The notes under the pieces: model-generated
Told to the model about the DNA's origin: nothing
What the model saw: the letters and a program-made list of their open reading frames with translations, nothing else
The model's database searches: none
Assembly: GCA_016702605.1 (NCBI GenBank)
Contig: JADJDQ010000002.1
Coordinates: forward strand, 269,001-333,000
DNA length: 64,000 nt
Direction: 5' to 3'
Source: Candidatus Intricatilinea gracilis
Lineage (GTDB): Bacteria; Pseudomonadota; Gammaproteobacteria; Burkholderiales; Burkholderiaceae_C
Position numbers and translations under genes: made by a program
In this document: piece by piece, positions 16,015 to 28,000 of the stretch
Numbering within the stretch: position 1 is the first letter of the stretch
Layout: every line of letters begins with the position of its first letter

Positions 16015-16491
16015 ATGGATTCCATGGCGATGGGCAAGCGGGCCATACCCGCGATGGACAAGCTGGCAGAACGCCTGCCGCAGCTGCGCTGCGCCGTGCT
16101 CTGCACCGCCGACGGCTTCAACGTGTGTTCGATCGGCGTCACCGAACAGCAGTTGGGCAAGATGGCGGCGCTGACCGGCTCACTCTTCACCATGGGCGCC
16201 GCGACGCTGGCAAGCCTGGACGAGGACACGAGCAACGTCACATCTATCCGGCGCACCAGTTCGGGTGAGCTGGGTGTGCTCACGCTCGAGGCGAGTGGCT
16301 GCATCATCGTGGCGGTGCAGGTGCCCCATGCCACCCAGACACTGGTGCTGCTGATCGCCGCACAACACACACCTCTGGGTGTGCTGCACCTGCGCGCACG
16401 CCAGAGCGCCGAGGAACTGGGCGAGCTGTTCGGGGCCAGAGCCCGACCCACCGCCGTCGTCGACAGACATCCCCACCACCCACAGGAGTAG
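16015..16491 (+). CDS. Roadblock/LC7-like protein, putative GTPase regulator (first of two)
   Basis: This is a 158-aa protein from ATG 16015, behind aggtgg; a GTG at 15943 overlaps the GTPase stop and would add 24 residues. The pattern fits the roadblock fold: a helix (AMDKLAERLPQLRCAV), a strand with a conserved Gly turn (LCTADGFNVCSIG), a long helix (QLGKMAALTGSLFTMG), then strands (GVLTLEASGCIIVAVQVP and QTLVLLIAAQHTPLGVL). Roadblock proteins dimerise and act as GAP or scaffold for MglA-type GTPases. A short C-terminal tail (about 140-158) is Arg/His-rich. It starts 64 bp after the GTPase stop. Confidence 0.66.
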   Translation: MDSMAMGKRAIPAMDKLAERLPQLRCAVLCTADGFNVCSIGVTEQQLGKMAALTGSLFTMGAATLASLDEDTSNVTSIRRTSSGELGVLTLEASGCIIVAVQVPHATQTLVLLIAAQHTPLGVLHLRARQSAEELGELFGARARPTAVVDRHPHHPQE

Positions 16492-16496
16492 ACCCC

Positions 16497-16877
16497 ATGA
16501 ATCTGGACATCCAGCAGCTCGAGACCGCCGTCGAGGAACTCAAGACCCTGCTCAAGGACGGCCTGCTCGCCGCCGACATCTGGGACCGCGGCACCGGCCT
16601 GTCACTGGCCGGCTACAACGCCCAGCCGGCCGCGGTGGCGCTGTTCACCCAGGTGACCGGCGAACTGGCCTCGGCGCTGAGCAACTCGGGCTTCCCGGCC
16701 CTGTCGAGGTACTACCTGCTCGACCTGGACGGCAGCGCCACCGTGATGGTGATCCGCCACGGTGACGACCTGCTGCAGGGCATGCTGCTCAACAACAAGC
16801 GCGCCAACCTCGGCCTGCTCATTGCCGTGGCACTGCCACGCATGATCGAAGCCGTCGCCAAGGCTCGTTACGCCTGA
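16497..16877 (+). CDS. Roadblock/LC7-like protein (second of two)
   Basis: This is a 126-aa protein starting 5 bp after the previous stop, behind caggag. It begins with a helix (IQQLETAVEELKTLLKDG), then ADIWDRGTGLSLAGYNAQPAAVALF, a central helix (VTGELASALSNSGF), and strands YYLLDLDGSATVMVIRH and NLGLLIAVALPRM. This resembles the roadblock alpha-beta-alpha layout in a shorter, more divergent form than its neighbour. Two different roadblock-like subunits could form a heterodimeric regulator of the GTPase. The gene overlaps the convergent DMT exporter gene by 10 bp. Confidence 0.6.
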   Translation: MNLDIQQLETAVEELKTLLKDGLLAADIWDRGTGLSLAGYNAQPAAVALFTQVTGELASALSNSGFPALSRYYLLDLDGSATVMVIRHGDDLLQGMLLNNKRANLGLLIAVALPRMIEAVAKARYA

Positions 16878-17821
16878 GCAGGTCTGGGCGCCGGGCGGGT
16901 CGCGAGGTAGATGCTGGGCAAGATCAGCAGGGCGCCGGCCGCGTGGTACCAGGCGGGCGGCTCACCCAGCACCAGCCAGGCAGTGAAGGCCGAATAGAGC
17001 GGCCCGAGATACAGCACCAGCGCGGCGCGCATGGCACCGAGTTCACGCTGCATGTACGAGTAGGCCTGGTACGACAACATCCCCGGCAGCAGCGCGGCAA
17101 CAACCACCAGCGCCAGCGCTTTCAGGCTGAAGCCGGGCACGTCGACCAGCAGCAGTTCGAGCGCGGTGAAAGGCAACAACACGATCACACCACCTGCCGT
17201 GATCACCACCAGGCGCTCGGCTGACCCGAGCACCGACGGCCAGACACGCAGCAGCACCGAATACGCCGCCCAGCCCAGTGCGGCGGCCACGATCCAGGCG
17301 TCGCCCCGGCTCAGGCGAACACCGAGCAGATTGTCAAGGTGACCCTTGGCGATGACGAACACGACACCCAGCAAGGCCAGCGTGAGGCCGGCGATCTGAC
17401 CGCGCGTCATCCTCTCGCCCAGCAGGCGCGCACTGATGGCGGCAATCAACACCGGCGTGGCGGCATAGAACAGGCCGATGTTGATGGCACTGGTGGTCTC
17501 GCCGCCGATGTAGACGAAGGCGCCACACACCCACATGCCCAACCCACCCAGCACCAGCAGCTGACGCCACTCGCGCCGCCACGGCGCACCGTTGCGCATG
17601 AGGCCACGCCAGGCGAAGGGCAGCATGATGGCCAGCGCCAGCGTCCAGCGCCCGAGTGCCAGCACATGCGGCGCAATCACGCCGTGGCACAAGCGCGCCA
17701 CCACATAGTTGGATGACCACAGCAGCGGGGTGATCCACAGCAGGGCCTGGGCGATGCGCAAGCGGCGTGCGGCAGTCGCGCCGGAAATGGGCGCGGCAGG
17801 TAGTGTGTCGACTGAACTCAT
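16868..17821 (-). CDS. EamA/DMT-family transporter
   Basis: This is a 317-aa inner-membrane protein from ATG 17821 (MSSVDTLP). Ten hydrophobic segments form the two EamA repeats, the first beginning LLWITPLLWSSNYVVARL and the second after about residue 165 (AWIVAAALGWAAYSVLLRVW). SYQAYSYMQRELGAMRAALVLYLGPLYSAFTAW is a typical second-repeat sequence. Members export amino acids, purines or other metabolites; no substrate can be named. It overlaps the roadblock gene at its 3' end and is transcribed on its own. Confidence 0.88.
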   Translation of the reverse strand: MSSVDTLPAAPISGATAARRLRIAQALLWITPLLWSSNYVVARLCHGVIAPHVLALGRWTLALAIMLPFAWRGLMRNGAPWRREWRQLLVLGGLGMWVCGAFVYIGGETTSAINIGLFYAATPVLIAAISARLLGERMTRGQIAGLTLALLGVVFVIAKGHLDNLLGVRLSRGDAWIVAAALGWAAYSVLLRVWPSVLGSAERLVVITAGGVIVLLPFTALELLLVDVPGFSLKALALVVVAALLPGMLSYQAYSYMQRELGAMRAALVLYLGPLYSAFTAWLVLGEPPAWYHAAGALLILPSIYLATRPAPRPAQA

Positions 17822-18116
17822 GCGTGGGTGATGCGGGGTCTTGGCGCGTGAATGCCGGGCACTCGGACCCCTCCGGCCCACTGACCTTGCCCACTCGCCT
17901 CGCCAATGGCAACGTCCAGGTGCGCCAGTGAGTCCATGCATAGACACATGTCACCCGCTCGACAGTGAGCCCCGCCATGCGTCCTACGATCGCAGCTGCG
18001 ATTTGCCCGAGGCTGTGGGCCCGGCCCAGGCTTGCTCATGTCACATCCGGACGAGATGTCAGCGCCAGAACGACCGGCTCTTGTGGGGGTGGGGTGAATG
18101 ATCCAACCCGAGGGGT
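17822..18116. other. Intergenic region without a gene
   Basis: This is 295 bp between the DMT exporter start and the tRNA cluster. No convincing coding frame or promoter is seen. A hairpin TCCAACCC/GGGTTGGA (18102-18120, 3-base loop) runs into the CCA end of the tRNA-Gly. It could mark processing or weak termination of the tRNA transcript; no T-run follows. Confidence 0.5.
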
Positions 18117-18192
18117 TGGAGCGGGAGAAGAGTCTCGAACTCTCGACCTCAACCTTGGCAAGGTTGCGCTCTACCAACTGAGCTACTCCCGC
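18117..18192 (-). tRNA. tRNA-Gly (GCC), distal copy
   Basis: This is a 76-nt cloverleaf with encoded CCA. Acceptor GCGGGAG pairs with CTCCCGC, the anticodon loop is CTTGCCAA, and the T-loop is GTTCGAG. It is identical over its length to the copy at 18610-18685. It is the last of four tRNAs transcribed on the minus strand. Confidence 0.96.
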
Positions 18193-18289
18193 GTAAGTCT
18201 TGCTGCACAGAAGGCCAAGCCTTCTTCTGCTGCCCCTGATCGGTCTGCACCGTTCAGGTCCCTGCCGTCACGCCTACGCGCCTGACGAC

Positions 18290-18379
18290 TGGTGCCCAGG
18301 GCCGGTTTCGAACCGGCACGCCCTTTGTGGGGGCCGCGGATTTTAAGTCCGCTGCGTCTACCTGTTTCGCCACCCGGGC
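18290..18379 (-). tRNA. tRNA-Leu (TAA)
   Basis: This is a 90-nt class II tRNA with a long variable arm and encoded CCA. Acceptor GCCCGGG pairs with the 3' side, and the anticodon loop ACTTAAAAT gives TAA. It is third in the gly-cys-leu-gly operon, the same order as glyW-cysT-leuZ of enterobacteria plus an extra Gly. Confidence 0.96.
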
Positions 18380-18440
18380 CGGGTGTCGATCCACCACGCC
18401 AGACCCGCTACCGACATTGTTTCCAATGCCGACACTGGGC

Positions 18441-18514
18441 TGGAGGCGCGGGGCGGAGTCGAACCGCCCTGGACGGATTTGCAATCCGCTGCATAACCGC
18501 TTTGCTACCGCGCC
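18441..18514 (-). tRNA. tRNA-Cys (GCA)
   Basis: This is a 74-nt cloverleaf with encoded CCA. Acceptor GGCGCGG pairs with CCGCGCC, and the anticodon loop ATTGCAAAT gives GCA. It is second in the tRNA operon. Confidence 0.96.
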
Positions 18515-18609
18515 GCAGAGTCGTGTCTGTTATCCGTACCAACCTGTCAGATAGAAACGGGAAGCCTGACTGCTGCGGTGTCCCGCGCGACGGCTTCCCG
18601 TTTTGAATC

Positions 18610-18685
18610 TGGAGCGGGAGAAGAGTCTCGAACTCTCGACCTCAACCTTGGCAAGGTTGCGCTCTACCAACTGAGCTACTCCCGC
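18610..18685 (-). tRNA. tRNA-Gly (GCC), promoter-proximal copy
   Basis: This is a 76-nt tRNA with encoded CCA, identical to the copy at 18117-18192. It is the first gene of the four-tRNA operon, starting about 47 bp downstream of a clear promoter. Confidence 0.96.
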
Positions 18686-18731
18686 TTAGGAGCTCTGCGT
18701 ATCAACATTGCTGCTGACTTGCGAGACCAAA

Positions 18732-18761
18732 AGTATATTCTAAAAAAGTCCCGCTGCACAA
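18732..18761 (-). promoter_or_regulatory. Promoter of the gly-cys-leu-gly tRNA operon
   Basis: Read on the minus strand: TTGTGC (18761-18756), an 18-bp spacer and TATACT (18737-18732). The spacer carries an AT-rich run. A GC-containing discriminator follows, as expected for stringently controlled stable-RNA promoters. The first tRNA begins at 18685. Confidence 0.6.
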
Positions 18762-18837
18762 GGGGTCTGTTGCATCGACGGAGTTGTTGGTGCACCTCCG
18801 TCGACACCAGCGACTTGCGTCGCCAACCGTTCCACCA

Positions 18838-21258
<2,421 letters not shown>

Positions 21259-21310
21259 CGGGGAACCTCTCTTTCTGCGTCTGCACATGGGTGCAGGCCG
21301 CTTGAATGCA

Positions 21311-21333
21311 AGAGCCCGGCTCAACGGCCGGGC
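21311..21333 (-). terminator. Weak hairpin between clpX and lon
   Basis: GCCCGGC/GCCGGGC with a 6-base loop lies in the 115-bp gap after clpX. On the minus strand it is followed by TCTTGCATT, a poor T-tract. It may partially uncouple lon from clpX. Confidence 0.35.
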
Positions 21334-21373
21334 CAGCAGGGAAACATGCCGGCGCGCTCGTGCGCGCCAGGCA

Positions 21374-22648
21374 TCAGGCGCTGGCCTTGGCCTGCTCTCG
21401 GTAGACCCGCAGCGGCGTGGCGTTTTCTTCGATCGTGTGCTCGTCCACCACCACCTTGGCCACGCCGGACATGGTGGGCAGTTCGAACATCGTGTCCATC
21501 AACACCTGCTCGACGATGGAACGCAGGCCGCGCGCACCGGTCTTGCGCTTGAGCGCCTTGCGAGCGATCGCGGACAAGGCCGAGTTGCGGATCTCGAGTT
21601 CGACACCGTCCATCGAGAACAGCTTCTGGTACTGCTTGACCAGAGCGTTCTTGGGTTCGGTGAGGATCTGCACCATCGCCTCTTCGGTCAGTTCACCCAG
21701 AGTGGCATGCACCGGCAGGCGCCCGACCAGTTCGGGGATGAGGCCGAACTTGATCAGGTCTTCGGGCTCGACATCCTTGAACAATTCGCTGACCGTGCGT
21801 TCGGACTTGGTCTTGACCGTGGCGCCAAAACCGATGCCCGATTTCTCGGAGCGGTTCTGGATCACCTTGTCCAGGCCGTCGAAGGCGCCGCCACAGATGA
21901 ACAGGATGTTGGTCGTGTCGATCTGCAGGAAGTCCTGGTTCGGATGCTTGCGCCCGCCCTGCGGCGGCACCGAGGCCATCGTGCCTTCGACCAGCTTGAG
22001 CAAGGCCTGCTGCACACCTTCGCCCGACACATCGCGCGTGATGCTGGGGTTGTCGGCCTTGCGGCTGATCTTGTCGATCTCGTCGATGTAGACGATGCCA
22101 CGCTGCGCTCGCTCGACTTCGTAGTTGCAGTTCTGCAGCAGCTTCTGGATGATGTTCTCGACGTCCTCACCCACGTAGCCGGCTTCGGTCAGCGTGGTGG
22201 CATCGGCGATCACGAAGGGCACGTTGAGCACGCGCGCCAGCGTCTGCGCCAGCAGCGTCTTGCCCGAACCGGTGGGCCCGATCAGCAGGATGTTGCTCTT
22301 GGCCAGTTCGACCTCGTCGCTCTTGGGCTTGTCGGCCATGTGGCGCAGGCGCTTGTAGTGGTTGTAGACCGCCACCGCCAGCGTGCGCTTGGCGGCCTCC
22401 TGCCCGATCACGTAGTGATCGAGGGTGGACTTGATTTCACTCGGCACCGGCAGATCGCTGCGGCTGGCCTTGCCGTGGGGTTCGGCGGCCGGCACTTCGT
22501 CGCGGATGATGTCGTTGCACAGCTCGATGCACTCATCGCAGATGAACACCGACGGGCCGGCGATGAGTTTCTTCACCTCATGCTGGCTCTTGCCGCAAAA
22601 CGAACAGTACAGCGTCTTCTCGCCGGTGGAGCCTTTTTTCTCGGGCAT
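21374..22648 (-). CDS. clpX: ClpX, ATP-dependent unfoldase subunit of ClpXP
   Basis: This is a 424-aa AAA+ protein. The N-terminal zinc-binding domain has Cys pairs CSFC and CDEC. Walker A is GPTGSGKT, Walker B GIVYIDEIDK, with the pore loop TEAGYVGEDVEN and a Sensor II region (KTGARGLRSIVE). It unfolds tagged substrates and feeds them to ClpP, encoded just upstream with a 39-bp gap. The C-terminal IPEL-type ClpP contact reads FGLIPELVGRLP earlier in the domain. Nothing is unusual in length or motifs. Confidence 0.98.
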   Translation of the reverse strand: MPEKKGSTGEKTLYCSFCGKSQHEVKKLIAGPSVFICDECIELCNDIIRDEVPAAEPHGKASRSDLPVPSEIKSTLDHYVIGQEAAKRTLAVAVYNHYKRLRHMADKPKSDEVELAKSNILLIGPTGSGKTLLAQTLARVLNVPFVIADATTLTEAGYVGEDVENIIQKLLQNCNYEVERAQRGIVYIDEIDKISRKADNPSITRDVSGEGVQQALLKLVEGTMASVPPQGGRKHPNQDFLQIDTTNILFICGGAFDGLDKVIQNRSEKSGIGFGATVKTKSERTVSELFKDVEPEDLIKFGLIPELVGRLPVHATLGELTEEAMVQILTEPKNALVKQYQKLFSMDGVELEIRNSALSAIARKALKRKTGARGLRSIVEQVLMDTMFELPTMSGVAKVVVDEHTIEENATPLRVYREQAKASA

Positions 22649-22687
22649 GGGGCGACCTTGGGTTGACCGTGGGGATGATAGGACGGC

Positions 22688-23296
22688 TCAGCCGCGCTGG
22701 GTGATGACCTTGTCGATCAGGCCGTAGGCGGCGGCCTCGTCGCCCGACATGAAATAGTCGCGCTCGGTATCGTTCTGGATCTTGGCCAGCGGCTGGCCAG
22801 TGCGTTCGGCCAGGATGTTGTTGAGCTGCTCGCGCGTCTTCAGGATCTCGCGCGCATGGATCTCGATGTCGGTGGCCTGCCCCTGGGCACCACCCAGCGG
22901 CTGGTGGATCATGATCTTCGAGTTGGGCAGCGCAAAACGTTTGCCCTTCGCGCCGGCAGCCAGCAAAAAGGCGCCCATGCTCGCGGCCATGCCCATGCAC
23001 AGCGTCGACACGTCGGGCTTGATGAACTGCATGGTGTCGAACACCGACAGACCGGCGCTCACACTGCCCCCCGGTGAGTTGATGTACAGCGAGATATCCT
23101 TGTCTGGGTTCTCGCTTTCGAGAAACAGCAGCTGGGCCACCACCAGGTTGGCACTCTGGTCGTTGACCGGGCCGACCAGGAAGATCACCCGCTCGCGCAA
23201 CAGGCGGCTGTAGATGTCGTAGGCGCGTTCGCCACGACCCGATTGCTCGATCACGATGGGCACCATGCCCAGATTCTGCGTTTCAGTTGCGCTCAT
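22688..23296 (-). CDS. clpP: ClpP, ATP-dependent Clp protease proteolytic subunit
   Basis: This is a 202-aa serine peptidase from ATG 23296; the open frame extends upstream but MSATETQNLGMVPIVIEQ matches the usual N-terminus. Catalytic Ser lies in MGMAASMGAFLL, His in MIHQPLGG, and Asp in NDTERDYFMS. ClpP forms the barrel that degrades proteins delivered by ClpX, encoded next on the strand. The gap from tig holds a strong hairpin (23403-23427), so clpPX may also have its own promoter. Confidence 0.98.
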   Translation of the reverse strand: MSATETQNLGMVPIVIEQSGRGERAYDIYSRLLRERVIFLVGPVNDQSANLVVAQLLFLESENPDKDISLYINSPGGSVSAGLSVFDTMQFIKPDVSTLCMGMAASMGAFLLAAGAKGKRFALPNSKIMIHQPLGGAQGQATDIEIHAREILKTREQLNNILAERTGQPLAKIQNDTERDYFMSGDEAAAYGLIDKVITQRG

Positions 23297-23402
23297 CACT
23301 AGCCTCAGGAGGACACCGCAAGGTGTCCAGGTCATCGTCGGAAATCCGATTATGGGGGCAGCCGGCCGGGGCCGTCCGAGCGAGTCAGCCACCCGCACGT
23401 GA

Positions 23403-23427
23403 CAAGGGGCGCTCACGGCGCCCCTTG
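23403..23427 (-). terminator. Strong hairpin between tig and clpP
   Basis: CAAGGGGCGC/GCGCCCCTTG is a perfect 10-bp stem with a 5-base loop. It lies 60 bp past the tig stop and 107 bp before the clpP ATG. There is no long T-tract on either side. It could act as attenuator, processing signal or partial terminator. Confidence 0.5.
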
Positions 23428-23486
23428 TTCTGGTCCGGCAGGTCGACCGGCGCCTTGCGGCAAGCCGATGCTCCCGACGCCGGGCC

Positions 23487-24800
23487 TCAGCTGGCGGCGC
23501 CCATCAGCTCGTCGAAAGCAACCTGCTTGTCGGTCACGCGTGCCTGTGCCAGCACGAATTCGGTCACGTTGGCTTCGATCACCACCGCCTCGACTTCGGC
23601 CAGACGCTGGCGGTCACCCAGGTACCAGCGCACCACTTCCGAGGGCTTCTCGTAGCTCTGAGCCATCTCCTCGATGTGGGCACGCACCTGGTCAGGAGTG
23701 GCCGAGAGGTTGTTGACTCGCACCAGCTCGGCCAGCACCAGACCGATACGCACACGCTTTTCGGCCTGCTGAGTGAACATCTCGGCGGGGATCGGCGCCT
23801 TGTCGGCGTCCTTGATGCCGCGTTGCTTGAGGTCCTCGCGCGCACCGGCGACCAAGCGTTCGACTTCGTTGTCGACCAGCGCCTTGGGCACATCGAACTC
23901 GGCGGCCTTCTCCATCGCGGCCATCACGGCATTCTTGTTGCGCGCAGCGACGCGGAACTTCACCTCGCGCTCGAGGTTTTTCTTGATGTCGGCACGCAGG
24001 CCTTCGACCGAGGCCTCGGGAATGCCCAGTGTCTGGGCAAACTCGGCGTCGACCTCGGGCAGATGTTGTGCTTCGACCTTGGTCAGCGTGACGAGGAAAT
24101 CGGCTTCCTTGCCCGCCACGTCCTTGCCGTGGTAATCCTCGGGGAACTTCAGCGGGAAGGTCTTCGACTCACCCGTCTTCATGCCCGTGACTGCGTTCTC
24201 GAACTCGGCCAGCATGCGGCCTTCGCCGAGGATGAACTGGAAACCCACGGCCTTGCCGCCTTCGAAGGTTTCCCCGTCGATCTTGCCTTCGAAGTCGATC
24301 GTCACGCGGTCGTCGGCACCCGCGGCGTCAGCCTGAGCGCGCTGCGAGAAGGTACGGCGCTGCTTGCGCAGGATGTCGAGCGTGCGGTCGATGGCCACCT
24401 CGGTCACCTCGGTCGAGACACGTTCGATCTCGAAGGTCGACAGGTCGGCCAACTTGACGTCCGGGTAGACCTCGAAGGTCGCGTCGAAGGTCATCTCGCC
24501 TTCGGGCGCGCCCGTTTTTTCGCTGATGCGCGGTGTGCCCGCCACACGCAGCTGGGCCTCGTTGGCAGCGCTGGCAAACGCCTCGCCGACCTTGTCGTTC
24601 ATCACCTCGTACTGCACCGAGTAGCCGTAGCGCTGGTTGACCACACCCATCGGCACCTTGCCGGGGCGGAAACCGTCAGCCTTGACCGTGCGGGCCAGCT
24701 TCTTGAGGCGGGTTTCGACTTCCTTGTTGATCACATCGGCTGACAAGGTCAGGGTGATGCGTCGCTCGAGCTTGTCGAGGGTCTCCACAGTAACAGCCAT
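23487..24800 (-). CDS. tig: Trigger factor, ribosome-associated chaperone and prolyl isomerase
   Basis: This is a 437-aa protein. The N-terminal ribosome-binding domain has the signature GFRPGKVPMGVVNQRYG (about 44-60). The central FKBP domain is at about 150-240 (DRVTIDFEGKIDGETFEGG). A long helical C-terminal domain supplies the chaperone arms. It binds at the ribosomal exit tunnel near L23 and shields nascent chains. tRNA-Leu lies 34 bp upstream on the same strand, leaving little room for a separate promoter, so the two are probably co-transcribed. Confidence 0.97.
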   Translation of the reverse strand: MAVTVETLDKLERRITLTLSADVINKEVETRLKKLARTVKADGFRPGKVPMGVVNQRYGYSVQYEVMNDKVGEAFASAANEAQLRVAGTPRISEKTGAPEGEMTFDATFEVYPDVKLADLSTFEIERVSTEVTEVAIDRTLDILRKQRRTFSQRAQADAAGADDRVTIDFEGKIDGETFEGGKAVGFQFILGEGRMLAEFENAVTGMKTGESKTFPLKFPEDYHGKDVAGKEADFLVTLTKVEAQHLPEVDAEFAQTLGIPEASVEGLRADIKKNLEREVKFRVAARNKNAVMAAMEKAAEFDVPKALVDNEVERLVAGAREDLKQRGIKDADKAPIPAEMFTQQAEKRVRIGLVLAELVRVNNLSATPDQVRAHIEEMAQSYEKPSEVVRWYLGDRQRLAEVEAVVIEANVTEFVLAQARVTDKQVAFDELMGAAS

Positions 24801-24834
24801 GATGGTTCTTTCGAGAAATTGAGAGGAATGCAGC

Positions 24835-24921
24835 TGGTGCGCGGGGCCGGACTCGAACCGGCACGCCCGTGAAGGCGTCAGGACCTAAACCTGGTGCGTC
24901 TACCAATTTCGCCACCCGCGC
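24835..24921 (-). tRNA. tRNA-Leu (TAG)
   Basis: This is an 87-nt class II tRNA with encoded CCA. Acceptor GCGCGGG pairs with CCCGCGC, the anticodon stem-loop CAGGTTTAGGTCCTG gives TAG, and the T-loop is GTTCGAG. It directly precedes tig. I see no clear promoter between it and the terminator of the upstream RND gene. Confidence 0.95.
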
Positions 24922-24950
24922 GGCATTCGGTGCGGCAGGACGAGCCTGCC

Positions 24951-24987
24951 TTCAAAACGACGAGGGGAGTCGCGCAGACTCCCCTCG
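24951..24987 (-). terminator. Rho-independent terminator of the RND efflux operon
   Basis: CGAGGGGAGTC/GACTCCCCTCG is an 11-bp perfect stem with a 5-base loop. On the minus strand TCGTTTTG follows. It lies 23 bp past the stop of the RND permease gene. A second small stem (GGCAGG/CCTGCC) follows before the tRNA. Confidence 0.75.
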
Positions 24988-25009
24988 GGCGATCCTAGGG
25001 ACCCGCATT

Positions 25010-28000
25010 CTAGCCGGGCGCCACCTCGCCCGATGTGTCGCGTTTCACCCTGAACCAGGCGGCGTACATGGCCGGCAACGCCAGCAGTGTCAACGCGGTG
25101 GCCACGATCAGGCCGCCCATGATGGCCACCGCCATCGGCCCCCAGAAGACGCTGCGCGACAGCGGGATCATCGCCAGCACCGCCGCGGCCGCCGTCAGCA
25201 CGATCGGGCGGAAGCGGCGCACCGCCGCCTCGACCACCGCGTCCCAGTCAGGCACACCGCGGGCGCGGTCCTGCTCGATCTGGTCGATCAGGATCACCGA
25301 GTTGCGCATGATCATGCCCAGCAGGGCGATGAAACCCAGCAGTGCAACGAAGCCGAACGGCCGGTTCAATAGCAGCAGCGCCGCCGCCACACCGGCAATG
25401 CCCAGCGGCCCGGTCAGGAACACCAGCATGGCGCGCGAAAAACTCTGCAACTGCAGCATCAGCAGCGTGAAGATCAGGAACAGCATCAGCGGCAGGCCGG
25501 CTGCGATCGAGCCCTGACCCTTGGAGCTTTCTTCCACCGCCCCGGCGATCTGGATCTCGTAGCCGACGGGCATCCTGGCCTGCAACTGCTGCAGCGCGGG
25601 CCAGAGCTGGTTCGTCACTGTCGCACCTTGCATGCCCTCCACCACGTCGCCCTGCACCGTGACAGCGTAGTTGCGCCCTTCGCGCCACAACACGCCGGGC
25701 TCCCAGCCCTGGCGGATCTGGGCGATCTGCGCCAGCGGCACGGCGCGGCCGCTGCTGGTGGCCACGTAGGTGGATCCCAGCTGGTCGATGGCCACTCGTT
25801 CACCTTCGGGCTGGCGCAGCACGATGTCGATCGACTTGTCACCCTCGCGGTACTGACCCACCGTGGTGCCACTCAGCAACACGCGGGTGGCCTGGGCGAT
25901 GGCCTGGCTGGTGACACCCAGGGCGCGCGCCTTGGCCTGGTCGACCTCGAGGCGCAGCGTCTTGACCGACTCGTTCCAGTTGTCGTTCACACCGCGCATA
26001 TTGGGGCTGGCACGCAGCACCTCCTTGGCCTGGTCGGCCCAGGCGCGCACCTGCACCGGGTCGGCGCCGACCACCCGGAACTGCACCGGATACGGAACGG
26101 GCGGTCCGTTGGGCAGCAGCTTGACGCGGGTGCGCACCTCGGGGAACTCGCTCGCCAGCAGCGCCGGAAGCGCCTGGCGCAGACGCTCGCGCGCCTCCAG
26201 ATCCTTGGCCAGCACGATGGTCTGGCTGACGTTGCTTTGCGGAAAGATCTGGTCCAGCGGCAGGTAGAAACGCGGCACACCGCTGCCGACCCAGGTGGTC
26301 ACGCTGGCCACGCCGGCCTCGTCGGTGATGCGTTTCTCGAAGCGTTTCGCCACCTCTTCGCTGCGCTGGATGGTGGCGCCTTCGGGCAGCCACAGATCGA
26401 CCAGGATCTCGGGCCGGCTCGAATCCGGAAAGAACTGCTGCTGCACCTTGCCCATGCCGACGATGCCGAGCACGAACACGCCGATCGTCAGGCCGATGGT
26501 GATCCAGCGGTGCAAGACACACCAGTTCACCAGGGCACGAAAGCGCGTGTAGAACGGTGTGTCGAATAACTCGTGCACCTCGTGGGGATCGTGCGGATTG
26601 GCCGCAGGCCTGTGGCTCTTGAGCAACTTCGCACCCAGCGCCGGCACGAAGTAGACCGACACCAGCCACGAGATGACGAGTGCCGCTGCAGTGACGGCAA
26701 AGATCGCGAAGGTGTATTCACCCGTCATCGACTTGGCCATGCCGATGGGCAGAAAACCCGCCGCCGTGATGAGGGTGCCGGTCAGCATCGGCATGGCCGT
26801 CACGTCGTAGGCATAGGTGGCGGCGCGCATCTTGTCGTAGCCCTCTTCGAGCTTGCGCACCATCATCTCGACCGCAATGATGGCGTCGTCCACCAGCAGG
26901 CCCAGGGCAATGATGAGTGAGCCCAGCGAGATCTTGTGCAGCCCCACCCCCCAGTAATACATGACCACGAAGGTGATGGCCAGCACCAGCGGAATCGTGA
27001 TGCCGACCACCAGGCCGGGGCGTATGTCCAGGGTCGGCACCCAGCTGCCGGGTTTGAAATGCAGGCCCAGCGCCACGAAGCTCACCGCCAGCACGATGAC
27101 CACGGCTTCGATCAGCACCCGCACGAATTCACCCACCGAGCGGGTCACCGCCTGCGGCTGGTCCTGGACACGCTCCATCGAGATACCCAGCGGCAACTCG
27201 GCCTGGATACGCGCGGCTTCGGCCGTGAGTTTTTCGCCCAGGGCGATGATGTCGCCGCCCTTGGCCATCGACACCCCGAGGGCGATCACCGTCTTGCCCT
27301 GGTGATGCACGCTCACCCCCGGCGGATCGGCATAACCGCGCCGGACCTTGGCGATGTCACCCAGCTTGATCTGGCTGGCCACACCGGTGCTGGCATTCAC
27401 GGCGCGGATGGGCAAACGTTCGAGCTGCTCGACCGAGTCGAACTGCCCGCCCACCCGCACCTGCAGGTTCTGCGTGCTGGCATCGAACACACCGGCCGAT
27501 TCCACCGCGTTCTGCGAGCCGATCTGCGCCAGCACCGTGTTCAGGTCGATGCCCAGCTGAGCCAGCCGTTTGGCCGACAGCTCCACAAATACCTTCTCGG
27601 TCTGCGCACCGAACAGCTCGACCTTGGCCACGTCCGGCACCCGCAGCAGGCGCGAGCGGGTGCTCTCGGCAAACACCCGCAGCTCTTCGGGTGAAAAGCC
27701 GTCGGCCGACAAGGCGAAGATCGAGCCGTACACATCGCCGAACTCGTCGTTGAAGAACGGCCCGATCACCCCTTGCGGCAAGGTGCCGCGCATGTCGCCG
27801 ATCTTCTTGCGCACCTGGTACCAGACCTGCGGCACGTCCTTGGGCGGCGAGCTGTCCTTGATCTGGAAGATCGTGACCGACTCACCCGGCTTGGTGTAGC
27901 TGCGGATGATGTCGGCATACGGCGTCTCCTGCAGCGTGCGTTCGATCTTGTCGGTCACCTGCTCGGCCATCTGCTGCGCCGTGGCACCGGGCCAGACCGC

